Of a stretch of DNA of 64,000 bases, positions 51,073 through 61,152 are shown piece by piece; position 1 is the stretch's first letter, and each line of letters opens with the position of its first letter. Below the pieces are notes generated by a model. That model did not search any database and was not told the DNA's origin. It worked only from the letters and a program-made list of their open reading frames with translations. This DNA is from Enterobacter sp. RHBSTW-00994 (GTDB lineage Bacteria > Pseudomonadota > Gammaproteobacteria > Enterobacterales > Enterobacteriaceae). The stretch is from assembly GCF_013782625.1 (NCBI RefSeq), contig NZ_CP056199.1:2994588-3058587 (forward strand), written 5' to 3'. A program made the translations under genes and the position numbers.

Positions 51073-53142
51073 TTAGTATACCCCGGGTCTATAACTATGC
51101 GCCTTCCACTCCCCCCATTTACTCTCAAAAATAGCTTTATTTTTCTGCATTAATAATTCTTTTTTGTTATTTTTAAGCTGATTAAAGCTTGCCGATAAAT
51201 GGTGGTGAACAAATGAATCTTCTATTGCAGCCATGGACCAGCCATTCTCTTTGACTCGTTTACAATAATCATCGTCTTCAAAGAAACCTAAACCATAGTC
51301 TAGCGAAATACCGCCTAATTCATTATAAACTTCACGTCGAATTGCAGCACAGAAGAAAGCAAGACAATCCATGGTATAAATCTCATTAGAATGGCTAGAG
51401 ATGTATTGTAATGATTTAACATGCATCTCTGACCAGTTGCTATAACTGATATTTATTTTTGACTCATTACCAATATTATTGGTTACAGGACCGACAAGAC
51501 CAAGTTCAGGATTACGTTTAAATGCCTTAACTAATCCCCCCAGCCAGAATGGTGACACATAAGTATCATTATTAAGTACAATCAAAATATCGCCCGTGGC
51601 TACTTCGAGACCGATATTATTTCCTGCTGCAAAACCTATATTATCATCATTCAGAATGACTGTATAATTCGGCTTGTCCATATAATTTTTCTGTAAATAA
51701 TCACGTGTATCATCAGTCGATAAATTATCAACAATAATGACTTCATAATTATCATATTCAGTATTGCGTTCAATGCTATGCAAGCATTCTTTTGTCAATG
51801 ATAAGTTATTATAGGTTAGTACAATTAGACTGACTTTAGGTTTACTATGGTTGAGTTCCTGTAATGCAGCGAGCAGTTGGCGTGCACGGCTTTCCCAGTC
51901 ATGATTTTTAGCCCACTGCCTACGTTTCTCACTAAGCAATTCATCTTCGGTTTCCGACATGGCTGTTGCAATTTGCGCAATAAATTGATCTTTTGTCTCT
52001 GCTATGTGAACAACATCTCCCATGATAATAACTTCGGGCATAGCAGTGCAGACAACTGGTTTCCCAGCCGCCAGATATTCATATACTTTTACCGGATTAG
52101 TACACAACGTAAGTTCGATGAGTTTGAAAGGGATCAAACAGACATCGAAATCCTTCAGATAGGGAGTCAACTTAGCGTACGGTACTTCGCCGAGGAATTT
52201 GATATTATCAATTTGTTTTGCCGCTGTAATATCGCAGGTGGTGCTACCAATCATAACAAAGTCATACTGCGGATAAGCTTTTGCTGCCGAAACTAACAGA
52301 TCTAAATCAAACCACTCAGCAATTGCACCATAATACCCGACAACAGGTCGTGTTTTAGTCAATGCCCCATGCTCAGGAACTTTCGCGAAATATTCTGCCT
52401 CACATCCATTACGAATAATGATATTTTCACGATATTTCATAACACTTTCAGATAATCTTTGAGCCGTGGTTATGACCAGGTCTGAAGATTTAAATAATCT
52501 TTCCTCTTCAGTCAACATTGTTGATTCATTATTATCAAACCCGGCATGGTGGTCCATACAATCGTAGATAATAAAGTTAGAAGACAATCTTTCTACAATT
52601 TCTCGCCAAAAAGGTAAGTCGATAATCGAATTGGTGTAACCGAAACCAAAAGCCTGACGTGCCAGATAAATGCTATGAACCAAAAAATTGATCTGCTCAT
52701 TATCCAACCTGTCTTTGTAAATATTAACTTCATGCTTATTTATATTTAACTTACATAATACAACACCTTCAACTGGCATTTTCTCAATGATAAATCCAGG
52801 TGCAGTGCTGACATTAAATGTCGTCGAAAAATAAATAATTCTACTTCCGAGTTTAGCCAACTCTTTGACTAACTGTTGTGGGCGTTGTAGTCGAAAGTCC
52901 CAGTCAATAACAGGGAAGAGTAAAATGTCTAGCCCTTTTTCTTTCTTTGGTAACTGATGTAAACATGTCAAATCACCAAAAATATCTACACCATCTCTGC
53001 TAATGAAAGAGTGGGTTGCGACATGCTGTTCCAGGTGAATACCCCGAACGAGTTGATAGATTTTTTTTGCTCTACCACGCATCGCAGGAGACAATTGATA
53101 ATAAAATGGTCTCACAATTTTTTTAATTTTATTCTTTAGCAT
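51073..53142 (-). CDS. Two-domain glycosyltransferase (GT-B + GT2), probable O-antigen polymerising enzyme
   Basis: About 689 residues from ATG 53142; a TTG at 53151 overlapping the previous stop is an alternative. The N-terminal ~400 residues are GT4-like (VVGYYGAIAEWFDLDLL, KFLGEVPYAKLTPYL, TNPVKVYEYLAAGKPVVCT). From about residue 412 a GT2 domain follows: VSLIVLTYNNLSLTKEC, LNDDNIGFAAGNNIGLE, the metal motif VLNNDT and GLGFFEDDDYCKRVKENG, like rhamnosyltransferases. Two catalytic sites in one chain fit an enzyme that alternately adds two sugars to build a disaccharide repeat, as in other ABC-dependent O antigens; the sugars are probably rhamnose and ManNAc or GlcNAc (inference). Confidence 0.85.
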   Translation of the reverse strand: MLKNKIKKIVRPFYYQLSPAMRGRAKKIYQLVRGIHLEQHVATHSFISRDGVDIFGDLTCLHQLPKKEKGLDILLFPVIDWDFRLQRPQQLVKELAKLGSRIIYFSTTFNVSTAPGFIIEKMPVEGVVLCKLNINKHEVNIYKDRLDNEQINFLVHSIYLARQAFGFGYTNSIIDLPFWREIVERLSSNFIIYDCMDHHAGFDNNESTMLTEEERLFKSSDLVITTAQRLSESVMKYRENIIIRNGCEAEYFAKVPEHGALTKTRPVVGYYGAIAEWFDLDLLVSAAKAYPQYDFVMIGSTTCDITAAKQIDNIKFLGEVPYAKLTPYLKDFDVCLIPFKLIELTLCTNPVKVYEYLAAGKPVVCTAMPEVIIMGDVVHIAETKDQFIAQIATAMSETEDELLSEKRRQWAKNHDWESRARQLLAALQELNHSKPKVSLIVLTYNNLSLTKECLHSIERNTEYDNYEVIIVDNLSTDDTRDYLQKNYMDKPNYTVILNDDNIGFAAGNNIGLEVATGDILIVLNNDTYVSPFWLGGLVKAFKRNPELGLVGPVTNNIGNESKINISYSNWSEMHVKSLQYISSHSNEIYTMDCLAFFCAAIRREVYNELGGISLDYGLGFFEDDDYCKRVKENGWSMAAIEDSFVHHHLSASFNQLKNNKKELLMQKNKAIFESKWGEWKAHSYRPGVY

Positions 53143-53147
53143 TTGAA

Positions 53148-55745
53148 TCAATCCCTTTTGCCTTTAAAGAAACCACACAGACGCTGGAATGCACTTGGTT
53201 TTGGCTGCATAGCTTGTGCAGCAGCGGCATCATTCGCTATTTTTTCTTCATACTCTTGCACTTTCAGATTAAGTGACTGCGCCCATTCAGATATTTCCAT
53301 TGCATTCTTCTCGGTCACTTTGAGGGTTTCTATCCATTTTTCATAACCCAAAATAGAATTCTGTAACACTTTATTCTGGAAACGATTTACAAGAATCTCA
53401 CGTTCCTTGAAATAGGAACCACTATCGAAGAAATAAGCTGTGCTATTTTTTCCAGCTGATTTACTCAGCAAGTATCGGCGAATATGGAATTCAGCATTGA
53501 AGAATCGATTTTCAACAATAAAGTATTGCTGGTATGTCAGATATACAAATTTCAGTAATACATCATCATCACTGCTGTAGCCATCCAATGTGTCCATTTT
53601 TTCTGCTGGAATACCATTGACTGCATCAACAACCAACTCTGGAACCGCATAAGGAGCGTTACCAAAGGAGAACACCTTTTTCCCCGCAATCAGTGCTTCG
53701 AAACCCAGAGAGGAGTTAATGGTAAAAACAGCATCTGTAAATGCAATCAATTCTTGAGTGCTATATTTGTCAATGATGACAGGAATATTCCCCGCATTTA
53801 CTACACAGTGACTCTGTGCCGGATGTTTTTTGATAATGAACTGTATGTTGTTCCGTGAGCAACCTAAGCATTCATCAACGAATTGCTGCATGGATTCATA
53901 TTTAGAACCTGCAACTATGTTCGAATCGTCTTCAACCTGAAGTGCGATCAGGATAGTTTTTTTATCTTCAAGGCCGAGTTGCGTACGAATTTCTTCTTTA
54001 CGGTCCGCAGTAATTCGATAATTATTTCTGACTTTTCCCACCGTCAATCGGGCGATGGTGCGTTCATTTTCTGATAGTTCGAAATTATCGAACTCATTCC
54101 AGAATTTTTTCAGAGCACTGGTACTGTTTACACCTTCAGGATCACTGTAATAAACGACAGGATTAGGTGCACGCGACAATCCCAGTTCATTAAAGAAAAT
54201 AGTGATGTTATTGTCGTGACAATACTTTTTCAGCAAACCATCGTAATTCCAGCAAAAGACCATCTGTGGAGACAGTTTAGTGATTGCTTGATCGATGAAA
54301 TCGCTATGCACCTGATCGGCTTCACCATTAAGAATATGCTTCCAACGCTCAAACCACTGGCTGTCCTCATAAGAGGTATTGTAGTCAGATGGGGAAACAC
54401 ACTTCCATCCATCAGCCCGAATAACAGTAGCCAGTTCGTTTGTCGCGATAAAACTGACATCCCAATCCTGTTCGACAAAAGACTCGGCCAATTTCTTATA
54501 GCGGTCATAGATGCACTGGAATGTTAATGCATCATTTCTTATCATAAATGGCAGCAGATAGAATACAATTTTATTACGAGTAATATTTTGCGTAATAATA
54601 GCATCTGCAGGTTTTACAATAGAATGAGGCAACACATCATTTCTAATCACACTATTGGCACCAATAACGCTACCTTCACCAATATTCACACCTTCTAGGA
54701 TGGAAACATTACTCCCAATCCATACATTTGATCCAATAGTCACTTTTTTAAATGACATACCCTGCTCACCTACCGGGATATCATCTTTGAAATGATGTGA
54801 AGATGATGTAATTACCGTATTAGCACCAATAAGTGTATTAGCACCTATTTCAATCCCACCAGTTGCATTTAACCAGCAGTTATATCCAATAACTGATTTT
54901 TCACCGAGAGATAATTTCCCTTGGTTATGCGATTCGATAATTGTATTGTCTCTAATCTCGGCCCCATCCATAATATTATATAAACCGTCCTCAAACGATG
55001 GTTTAAACAGTACGGATTCTGCGACACTCGCTGACTTTGAAATGAAGGACTGTTCTGTTTCGTTATTCATTGTTTTAGTCTCTTTATCTTTAATCAGTAA
55101 GCTCAAGTCTTCTATAGTCCTGTTTTTCGGATATTTACATACTGCCACCACGAAGCCCCAAAAAATCTCATCATCAATGCGATAGAATTTGTCCTGGTCT
55201 TGCAAGTAAACGTCTACTTGATAAAAATAGTGGTTCAGGACACGCCGTAGATCGTTGCTTGTATATTCAAGAACATGGTAGCTATTGAGTGGATTTTCTC
55301 TGGTAGTTTCTCTTACCGGTGTAGAGACGACAAACTGGCCATCGTCTTTGAGCACTTTCATAAAACCATCAAGCAGGATGCGTGGATCTGGAACATGCTC
55401 AAGGGTTTCAAGGCAAACAACTGCATCTACTTTATGTAATGTGTCTGATATTTCGCGAATATCACCACATACATATTTTAACTTTTCAGATTTATATTTT
55501 GATGTCGCAAAATCGACAGCACTTTGATCAATGTCGACCCCTGTAACATCATTACAAAAATCCTTCAGAATATCACTACCATAACCACTGCCACATGCAC
55601 AATCCAGCACAGACATATCTGCGGTTAGTTGCTTAGCAGCAAAGTAATAACGAGATTCATGCCTTTCGATATTTTCAGCATCATATGCATTCTGTTCAAT
55701 ATCTAGACTTTCATCGGAAGAAAAATAGAGTCGTTCAGTTGCCAT
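53148..55745 (-). CDS. 865-residue fusion: methyltransferase, beta-helix and Kdo-transferase-like domain; probable O-antigen chain terminator
   Basis: Residues 1-200 are a SAM methyltransferase (motif I VLDCACGSGYGSD 47-58, TGVDID, AVVCLETLEHVPDP). Residues about 262-385 are a left-handed beta-helix of hexapeptide repeats with the acetyltransferase-like HHFKDD and WIGSNVSILEGVNIG. Residues about 395-740 match capsule Kdo-transferases (KpsC/GT99 group): ALQVEDDSNI 601-610, IKKHP 638-642 and INSSLGFEALIAGKKV 676-691. A coiled coil (about 805-845) and a basic amphipathic tail FQRLCGFFKGKRD end it. Known terminators WbdD and WbbB combine a capping enzyme with a coiled-coil ruler next to wzm/wzt, as here. 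ATG overlaps the wzt stop (TAATG). Confidence 0.85.
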   Translation of the reverse strand: MATERLYFSSDESLDIEQNAYDAENIERHESRYYFAAKQLTADMSVLDCACGSGYGSDILKDFCNDVTGVDIDQSAVDFATSKYKSEKLKYVCGDIREISDTLHKVDAVVCLETLEHVPDPRILLDGFMKVLKDDGQFVVSTPVRETTRENPLNSYHVLEYTSNDLRRVLNHYFYQVDVYLQDQDKFYRIDDEIFWGFVVAVCKYPKNRTIEDLSLLIKDKETKTMNNETEQSFISKSASVAESVLFKPSFEDGLYNIMDGAEIRDNTIIESHNQGKLSLGEKSVIGYNCWLNATGGIEIGANTLIGANTVITSSSHHFKDDIPVGEQGMSFKKVTIGSNVWIGSNVSILEGVNIGEGSVIGANSVIRNDVLPHSIVKPADAIITQNITRNKIVFYLLPFMIRNDALTFQCIYDRYKKLAESFVEQDWDVSFIATNELATVIRADGWKCVSPSDYNTSYEDSQWFERWKHILNGEADQVHSDFIDQAITKLSPQMVFCWNYDGLLKKYCHDNNITIFFNELGLSRAPNPVVYYSDPEGVNSTSALKKFWNEFDNFELSENERTIARLTVGKVRNNYRITADRKEEIRTQLGLEDKKTILIALQVEDDSNIVAGSKYESMQQFVDECLGCSRNNIQFIIKKHPAQSHCVVNAGNIPVIIDKYSTQELIAFTDAVFTINSSLGFEALIAGKKVFSFGNAPYAVPELVVDAVNGIPAEKMDTLDGYSSDDDVLLKFVYLTYQQYFIVENRFFNAEFHIRRYLLSKSAGKNSTAYFFDSGSYFKEREILVNRFQNKVLQNSILGYEKWIETLKVTEKNAMEISEWAQSLNLKVQEYEEKIANDAAAAQAMQPKPSAFQRLCGFFKGKRD

Positions 55746-56968
55746 TAATTAAAATCCTCTTGTTTAAGCAACACTGGCTCCATATGAATGAATCCGATTG
55801 TTTTTGTCTTCCCGACAACACTCAGTAATTTCATACCCCAACGATGATCGTGTTCGTTATATTGACCATCTCCAAGCATATCAATAAGGCCAGCATTTAC
55901 TGTGTACGAACCTGGGCTAAGATTGTTTGGCACATGTACAGTTATTTTTCGTTTCCCTGTACCTGGTTTTATATCTATACCAATCACTTTACTGTTAAAG
56001 CCCCACACATCTATACCTGACGTATTACGCAGAGTCATGGTGAAGACTGGATTTTCAAAAGCAGTTTCAAGGTCCAAAATAATCGAGAGATTCATTGGCT
56101 GGTTCAGAGAAACATCCGAGATATCTTCTGTTTCGTCAGTGGAGATAATCACATCTGTGATTTTCCCACCTCCAAGGCCAAACCTATACTCCGAGCGAAG
56201 TGCCACTTGGCTTTTGAGCCACTGGATTTCTTTTGTTTTCATCAATTCCTGATAAGAATTCACCACAACATCGGGTTGACCATCTAAAACAATACAGCCT
56301 CGGTCGATGAGAATAGCGCGATCGCAGGTGTTTCTAACTGCAGTAAGGTCATGTGACACAAACAGAACTGTGCCTCCTTGCTCCTGAAACTGTTCAAATG
56401 CTCTGTGGCATTTGGTCTGGAACAAGTAATCTCCAACAGACAGTGCCTCATCGACAATAAGAATATCGGGGTTAACATTGATTGCGACAGAAAAAGCCAA
56501 ACGCACAAACATCCCGCTAGAATAAGTTTTAACAGGACGATCAATAAAATCACCTATTTCTGCGAAATCGCAGATAGCACCAATACGACTTTGTGTCACG
56601 TTCCGGTCAATGCCGAGCAGCGAGGCGTATAAGTAAATATTTTCGATGCCTGTAAATTCAGGATTAAAGCCTGCGCCCAGTTCAAGTAACGCTGCAACCT
56701 TGCCCTTAACTTCAATAGTGCCTCGGGTTGGCTGCAATGTTCCTGCGATCATCTGGAGAATAGTTGATTTCCCCGCGCCATTAGCACCTACAATACCAAC
56801 ACGCTCACCTTTTCGAATACCGAATGAAATATTGTTCACTGCGGTAAACTTGCCTGAACCTTCACCGGGTGTTTTTTTCAGCAGACTGTAGACATTATGA
56901 AAAGGAGAACGATATTGATGGAATTCTTTCGTTAAATTATCAATACTGACGATATAATCAGACGACAT
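55745..56968 (-). CDS. wzt: O-antigen ABC transporter ATP-binding protein Wzt with substrate-binding domain
   Basis: 407 residues from ATG 56968 behind GAGGG. The ATPase (about 1-245) has Walker A GANGAGKST, the signature YSSGMFVRLAFSVA, Walker B ILIVDEALSVGD and the switch His in VSHD. The C-terminal ~145 residues form an added beta-rich domain (VIISTDETEDISDVSLNQPM... RWGMKLLSVV), as in Wzt proteins that bind the terminal cap of the finished chain before export. This pairs with the adjacent terminator gene: only capped chains should be exported. Confidence 0.94.
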   Translation of the reverse strand: MSSDYIVSIDNLTKEFHQYRSPFHNVYSLLKKTPGEGSGKFTAVNNISFGIRKGERVGIVGANGAGKSTILQMIAGTLQPTRGTIEVKGKVAALLELGAGFNPEFTGIENIYLYASLLGIDRNVTQSRIGAICDFAEIGDFIDRPVKTYSSGMFVRLAFSVAINVNPDILIVDEALSVGDYLFQTKCHRAFEQFQEQGGTVLFVSHDLTAVRNTCDRAILIDRGCIVLDGQPDVVVNSYQELMKTKEIQWLKSQVALRSEYRFGLGGGKITDVIISTDETEDISDVSLNQPMNLSIILDLETAFENPVFTMTLRNTSGIDVWGFNSKVIGIDIKPGTGKRKITVHVPNNLSPGSYTVNAGLIDMLGDGQYNEHDHRWGMKLLSVVGKTKTIGFIHMEPVLLKQEDFN

Positions 56969-57734
56969 CTGCAAACCCTCTGCTCAATCTTTTAAACATC
57001 CAACGTCCAAACACAAACAATATAATTGCAACCACGAAATAAATCACATAGCTGAGCAATGAAAACGACTCTATATTAAATGCAATTGCACGGAAATCTA
57101 TTACAATTAGAGATATAGGGTTTAAATAGACTATCGCTTTAACTATTTCTGGGAAAACGCTAAGAGGGAAAAGAATGGGGCTGACGAATAAAAACATTGT
57201 CGATGCTAAATTCACAACGTGTGAAACATCTCTGATATACGTACCTAATGCACTAAAAATATAGGACAAACCAAGCGTCAGGATAATAAATGGTGGTAGA
57301 ACCAACATCATTGCCATTATGGCCCGGACTAAACTTTCGCCGGAAAGCAGTACGGCAATAAGTAGGAGAATAGCGCCAATCATTAAGTTGAAGAGTTGTG
57401 CAAGGAAGTTAGAAATCACCAAAACTTCAAGTGGAAATACAACCTTTTTTACGTAATTAGCATTACCGCTAATCAACTGACTGCTTGTCATTAGCAATTC
57501 AATAATGAAGAAATGAAAAATCAGTCCAGAAAAAAGAATAACGGGGTAACTAGCAAGAGAACCACCACCCCATTTTGTTTTAAATGCAAAGCCGAACACC
57601 AGTGTATAAACGGCAAGAAGAAATAGGGGATTAAGTAAGCTCCAGAAAACACCCAGTGTAGAACCTTTATATCTTGAATAGATATTACGCTTGGCAATCT
57701 GCAGCACAAGATCATTGTGAGTACTGAATTTCAT
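56958..57734 (-). CDS. wzm: O-antigen ABC transporter permease Wzm
   Basis: 258 residues from ATG 57734 behind GAGGA. ABC-2 type permease with about six membrane segments and the N-terminal amphipathic motif AKRNIYSRYKGSTLGVFWSLLNPLF seen in Wzm/KpsM. Together with Wzt it exports undecaprenyl-linked O polysaccharide made completely in the cytoplasm. It overlaps wzt by 11 nt and follows rmlC. Confidence 0.94.
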   Translation of the reverse strand: MKFSTHNDLVLQIAKRNIYSRYKGSTLGVFWSLLNPLFLLAVYTLVFGFAFKTKWGGGSLASYPVILFSGLIFHFFIIELLMTSSQLISGNANYVKKVVFPLEVLVISNFLAQLFNLMIGAILLLIAVLLSGESLVRAIMAMMLVLPPFIILTLGLSYIFSALGTYIRDVSHVVNLASTMFLFVSPILFPLSVFPEIVKAIVYLNPISLIVIDFRAIAFNIESFSLLSYVIYFVVAIILFVFGRWMFKRLSRGFADVV

Positions 57735-57742
57735 TACTTTCC

Positions 57743-58294
57743 TCAAAGCGCCATGAATTTTTTAAATGACATGCCCTTCTCGTCTTTATCAGACAATAAC
57801 AATTGTGTTCCTTCAACAATCGGCCAGGCGATATTCAAATCGGAGTCATTCCAAATGATCGAATGCTCCGCTTTAGGATTATAGTAATCAGTGCATTTAT
57901 AAATAAATTCCGCACTTTCAGACAGTACATAAAAACCGTGTGCGAATCCTTCAGGGATCCATAATTGACGCTTATTTTCAGCTGACAATTCAACACCAAC
58001 CCACTTTCCACAGGTTGGAGAACTTTTACGAACGTCAACAGCAACATCAAAGACAGCACCAACACCGACACGGACGAGTTTCCCCTGAGTATTTTCGCTT
58101 TGAAAATGTAGTCCTCGGAGGATCCCTTTTTTAGATTTTGAGTGATTGTCCTGTACAAACGTTGTTTTTATGCCAGTAACACGCTGCTCGAATAGGATTT
58201 GGTTCCAAGTTTCCATAAAAAAACCGCGCTCATCGCCAAAGACTGCCGGTTCAATAATTTTAACTTCAGCAATATCTGTATCAATAATTTTCAT
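57743..58294 (-). CDS. rmlC: dTDP-4-dehydrorhamnose 3,5-epimerase RmlC
   Basis: Third step of dTDP-L-rhamnose synthesis. 183 residues, cupin fold: FGDERGFFMETWN, GILRGLHFQ with the catalytic His, VGAVFDVAVDVRKSSPT, and the conserved Tyr region EFIYKCTDYYNPKAE. It follows rmlD by 5 nt. Confidence 0.95.
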   Translation of the reverse strand: MKIIDTDIAEVKIIEPAVFGDERGFFMETWNQILFEQRVTGIKTTFVQDNHSKSKKGILRGLHFQSENTQGKLVRVGVGAVFDVAVDVRKSSPTCGKWVGVELSAENKRQLWIPEGFAHGFYVLSESAEFIYKCTDYYNPKAEHSIIWNDSDLNIAWPIVEGTQLLLSDKDEKGMSFKKFMAL

Positions 58295-58299
58295 TTGTG

Positions 58300-59181
58300 T
58301 CAGCTCTTATAAGCTTTAATAGAATTTAATGCTTGCTTCCAATCACTTGCAGTGATGCCATAACATTGTGTAATACGCTGAGTATCAAGCTTTGAATTCG
58401 CGGGTCTGTGTGCAGGAGTCGGGTACTCTGAAGTCATGATACGATTAACTATCGGTAATTGTTGGATCACGCCATACTCAATAGCTTTGCTAAATATTGC
58501 CTCAGCAAATTCACTCCAGCTCACATGAGGTAAACCGGCATAATGATAAATTCCGTAATCCGTTTTATCTTCTCTGATGACGCTATGAGCAATTTTTATA
58601 ATAGAATCAGCGATATCACCAGCGTATGTCGGGCCTCCGATCTGATCAGAGACAATGCGCAGCTGTGAGTGTGTTTCTGCAAGACGCAACATTGTTTTGA
58701 CAAAGTTGTTACCATGTTCACCAAACACCCACGCGGTACGAATAATGATGTGTCGAGGGCACGCCTGCATCACAGCATTTTCGCCATCCAACTTTGTCTG
58801 ACCATAAACTGATGTCGGCCCTGTGGTATCACTTTCGAGATAAGCGTCCTCTTTATCCCCTGGAAAAACATAATCAGTGGAAATATGAATAAGCAAAGCG
58901 CCATATTTCTCTGCCGCTTCAGCCAAATTTTTCGGACCGAGACAATTTATGGCGTAAGCTACATCGTGTTCTGCTTCAGCTTTATCAACTGCAGTATAGG
59001 CTGCAGCATTAATTATCACATCGGGTTTAAAACCAGACACGGTTTCAGTGACGGCTTGCGAATCCACAATATCAAGTTTATTTTTGTCTACAGAAAGCAA
59101 CTCAACTTCAGGCATCTCAGACAATTTTTTAGCAAGTAAATGACCCACTTGCCCGTTGGCCCCTGTTACAAGAACTTTCAT
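58300..59181 (-). CDS. rmlD: dTDP-4-dehydrorhamnose reductase RmlD
   Basis: Final step of dTDP-L-rhamnose synthesis. 293 residues, SDR fold: VLVTGANGQVGHLL, INAAAYTAVDKAE, STDYVFPGD and the catalytic YGQTKLDGE; RIVSDQIGGPTYAGD is typical. ATG overlaps the rmlA stop (TAATG). Confidence 0.95.
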   Translation of the reverse strand: MKVLVTGANGQVGHLLAKKLSEMPEVELLSVDKNKLDIVDSQAVTETVSGFKPDVIINAAAYTAVDKAEAEHDVAYAINCLGPKNLAEAAEKYGALLIHISTDYVFPGDKEDAYLESDTTGPTSVYGQTKLDGENAVMQACPRHIIIRTAWVFGEHGNNFVKTMLRLAETHSQLRIVSDQIGGPTYAGDIADSIIKIAHSVIREDKTDYGIYHYAGLPHVSWSEFAEAIFSKAIEYGVIQQLPIVNRIMTSEYPTPAHRPANSKLDTQRITQCYGITASDWKQALNSIKAYKS

Positions 59182-60059
59182 TATTTTCTTCCGGAATCTG
59201 CGACCAGATTAATCAAATATTTACCATAATCGTTTTTCTGCATCGTCAAACCGTAGGCTTTCACTTGTTCTGAATTCAGCCAACCATTACGCCATGCAAT
59301 CTCTTCGAGGCATGCAACTTTAAGGCCTTGAACATTTTCAATCGTTTGAACGAAAGAGGATGCCTCATGAAGACTCTCATGCGTGCCAGTATCTAACCAT
59401 GCGAAACCACGCCCCAACAGTTCAACATGCAGTGAACCATCATGGAGGTACATTTCATTAATTGACGTAATCTCCAACTCGCCGCGAGGCGATGGCTTCA
59501 CTTTTTTAGCGAAATCAACAACGCGATTGTCATAAAAATATAACCCCGTTACGGCATAATTAGATTTTGGTTTAATAGGTTTCTCTTCGATTGATACAGC
59601 ACGCATTTCTGCATCAAATTCAACGACACCAAAACGTTCTGGATCCTTGACCTGATAACCAAATACTGTTGCACCGTGACCGCGTTTTGCCGCTTCAGCT
59701 AAAGACCTACTGAATGATTGGCCATAGAAAATATTATCACCCAAGACTAAACAGACATTATCATTACCAATAAACTCCTCACCGATAAGAAATGCCTGCG
59801 CCAGACCATCAGGGCTAGGTTGAATTGCATACTGTAGATTAACACCGAAATGGCTACCATCTCCGAGCAATCTTTTAAAACTATCAATATCTTCAGCTGT
59901 GGTGATCACTAAAATATCTTTTATCCCTGCCAGCATCAGCGTAGATAACGGATAATAGATCATCGGTTTATCATAGATTGGTAATAGCTGTTTTGAAACG
60001 CCACGCGTAATAGGATATAAGCGAGTACCAGACCCACCTGCGAGAATGATTCCTTTCAT
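59181..60059 (-). CDS. rmlA: Glucose-1-phosphate thymidylyltransferase RmlA
   Basis: First step: glucose-1-phosphate + dTTP to dTDP-glucose, feedback-inhibited by dTDP-rhamnose. 292 residues with the nucleotidyltransferase signature [44 protein letters not shown] and VEFDAE...EEKP. It starts 1 nt after rmlB ends. Confidence 0.95.
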   Translation of the reverse strand: MKGIILAGGSGTRLYPITRGVSKQLLPIYDKPMIYYPLSTLMLAGIKDILVITTAEDIDSFKRLLGDGSHFGVNLQYAIQPSPDGLAQAFLIGEEFIGNDNVCLVLGDNIFYGQSFSRSLAEAAKRGHGATVFGYQVKDPERFGVVEFDAEMRAVSIEEKPIKPKSNYAVTGLYFYDNRVVDFAKKVKPSPRGELEITSINEMYLHDGSLHVELLGRGFAWLDTGTHESLHEASSFVQTIENVQGLKVACLEEIAWRNGWLNSEQVKAYGLTMQKNDYGKYLINLVADSGRK

Positions 60060-60060
60060 C

Positions 60061-61152
60061 TTATTTTTCCTCTTTTACACTATTGGTTTTGGTATATGAC
60101 TTATCCAGTATACGTTGCCACCACTTCTGGTTATTCAAATACCAAAGAACAGTTTTACGAATACCTGACTCGAATGTTTCTTGCGGGACCCAACCCAGAT
60201 CATGTTTAATTTTACTAGCATCAATCGCATAACGCAGATCGTGCCCAGGGCGATCGGTTACATAGGTAATGAGTTCGGCGTAATGATTAATACCTGCAGG
60301 TTTATCTGCGATAACCTCATCGAGAATGCCGCAAATGGTTTTCACAACATCGATGTTTTTACGCTCATTATGGCCACCAATATTGTAAGTCTCGCCAACC
60401 TCACCTTCCGTCACCACTTTATATAAAGCACGAGCATGATCTTCTACAAACAACCAGTCACGGATCTGCTCGCCATTGCCGTAAACCGGCAACGGTTTAC
60501 CCGCTACTGCGTTCAGGATAATAAGTGGAATGAGTTTTTCTGGGAAATGGTACGGACCGTAATTATTGGAGCAGTTTGTCACTAGCGTTGGCAAGCCGTA
60601 GGTACGACGCCACGCACGAACTAAATGGTCACTGGACGCTTTCGAGGAAGAGTAAGGGCTGCTAGGGGAGTAGGATGTTTTTTCAGTAAACAGCGGTAAT
60701 GCGCTTCCGGCAGGCAACTCATCAGGATGTGGCAAATCGCCGTAGACCTCATCGGTCGAGATATGATGGAAACGGAAAGCCGCTTTGCGCGTCTCATCCA
60801 GTTGCGCCCAGTATTGACGAGCAGCTTCCAACAGCACATATGTTCCGATAATGTTCGTTTCGATAAATGCAGCAGGACCAGTAATGGAGCGATCAACATG
60901 GCTTTCGGCCGCCAGATGCATAACCGCATCGGGTTGATGCTCAGTGAAAATACGCGCCATGGCATTACCATCACAGATATCTGCTCGCTCAAATGCGTAA
61001 CGCGGATCATTTTCAATGTCTACCAACGATTCAAGGTTACCTGCGTAGGTCAACTTATCTACGTTCACTACAGAATCTTTAGTATTATTAATGATATAAC
61101 GAACTACTGCAGATCCAATAAAACCTGCACCACCAGTGACGAGTATTTTCAC
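60061..61152 (-). CDS. rmlB: dTDP-glucose 4,6-dehydratase RmlB
   Basis: Second step of dTDP-L-rhamnose synthesis. GTG 61152 ([20 protein letters not shown]) gives 363 residues and matches E. coli RmlB, whose gene also starts with GTG; the frame is open 60 nt further. Rossmann motif [19 protein letters not shown] and the catalytic [11 protein letters not shown]. It is the first gene of the O-antigen operon. The order rmlB-A-D-C here differs from rmlB-D-A-C of E. coli and is that of Klebsiella and Serratia loci. Confidence 0.95.
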   Translation of the reverse strand: MKILVTGGAGFIGSAVVRYIINNTKDSVVNVDKLTYAGNLESLVDIENDPRYAFERADICDGNAMARIFTEHQPDAVMHLAAESHVDRSITGPAAFIETNIIGTYVLLEAARQYWAQLDETRKAAFRFHHISTDEVYGDLPHPDELPAGSALPLFTEKTSYSPSSPYSSSKASSDHLVRAWRRTYGLPTLVTNCSNNYGPYHFPEKLIPLIILNAVAGKPLPVYGNGEQIRDWLFVEDHARALYKVVTEGEVGETYNIGGHNERKNIDVVKTICGILDEVIADKPAGINHYAELITYVTDRPGHDLRYAIDASKIKHDLGWVPQETFESGIRKTVLWYLNNQKWWQRILDKSYTKTNSVKEEK

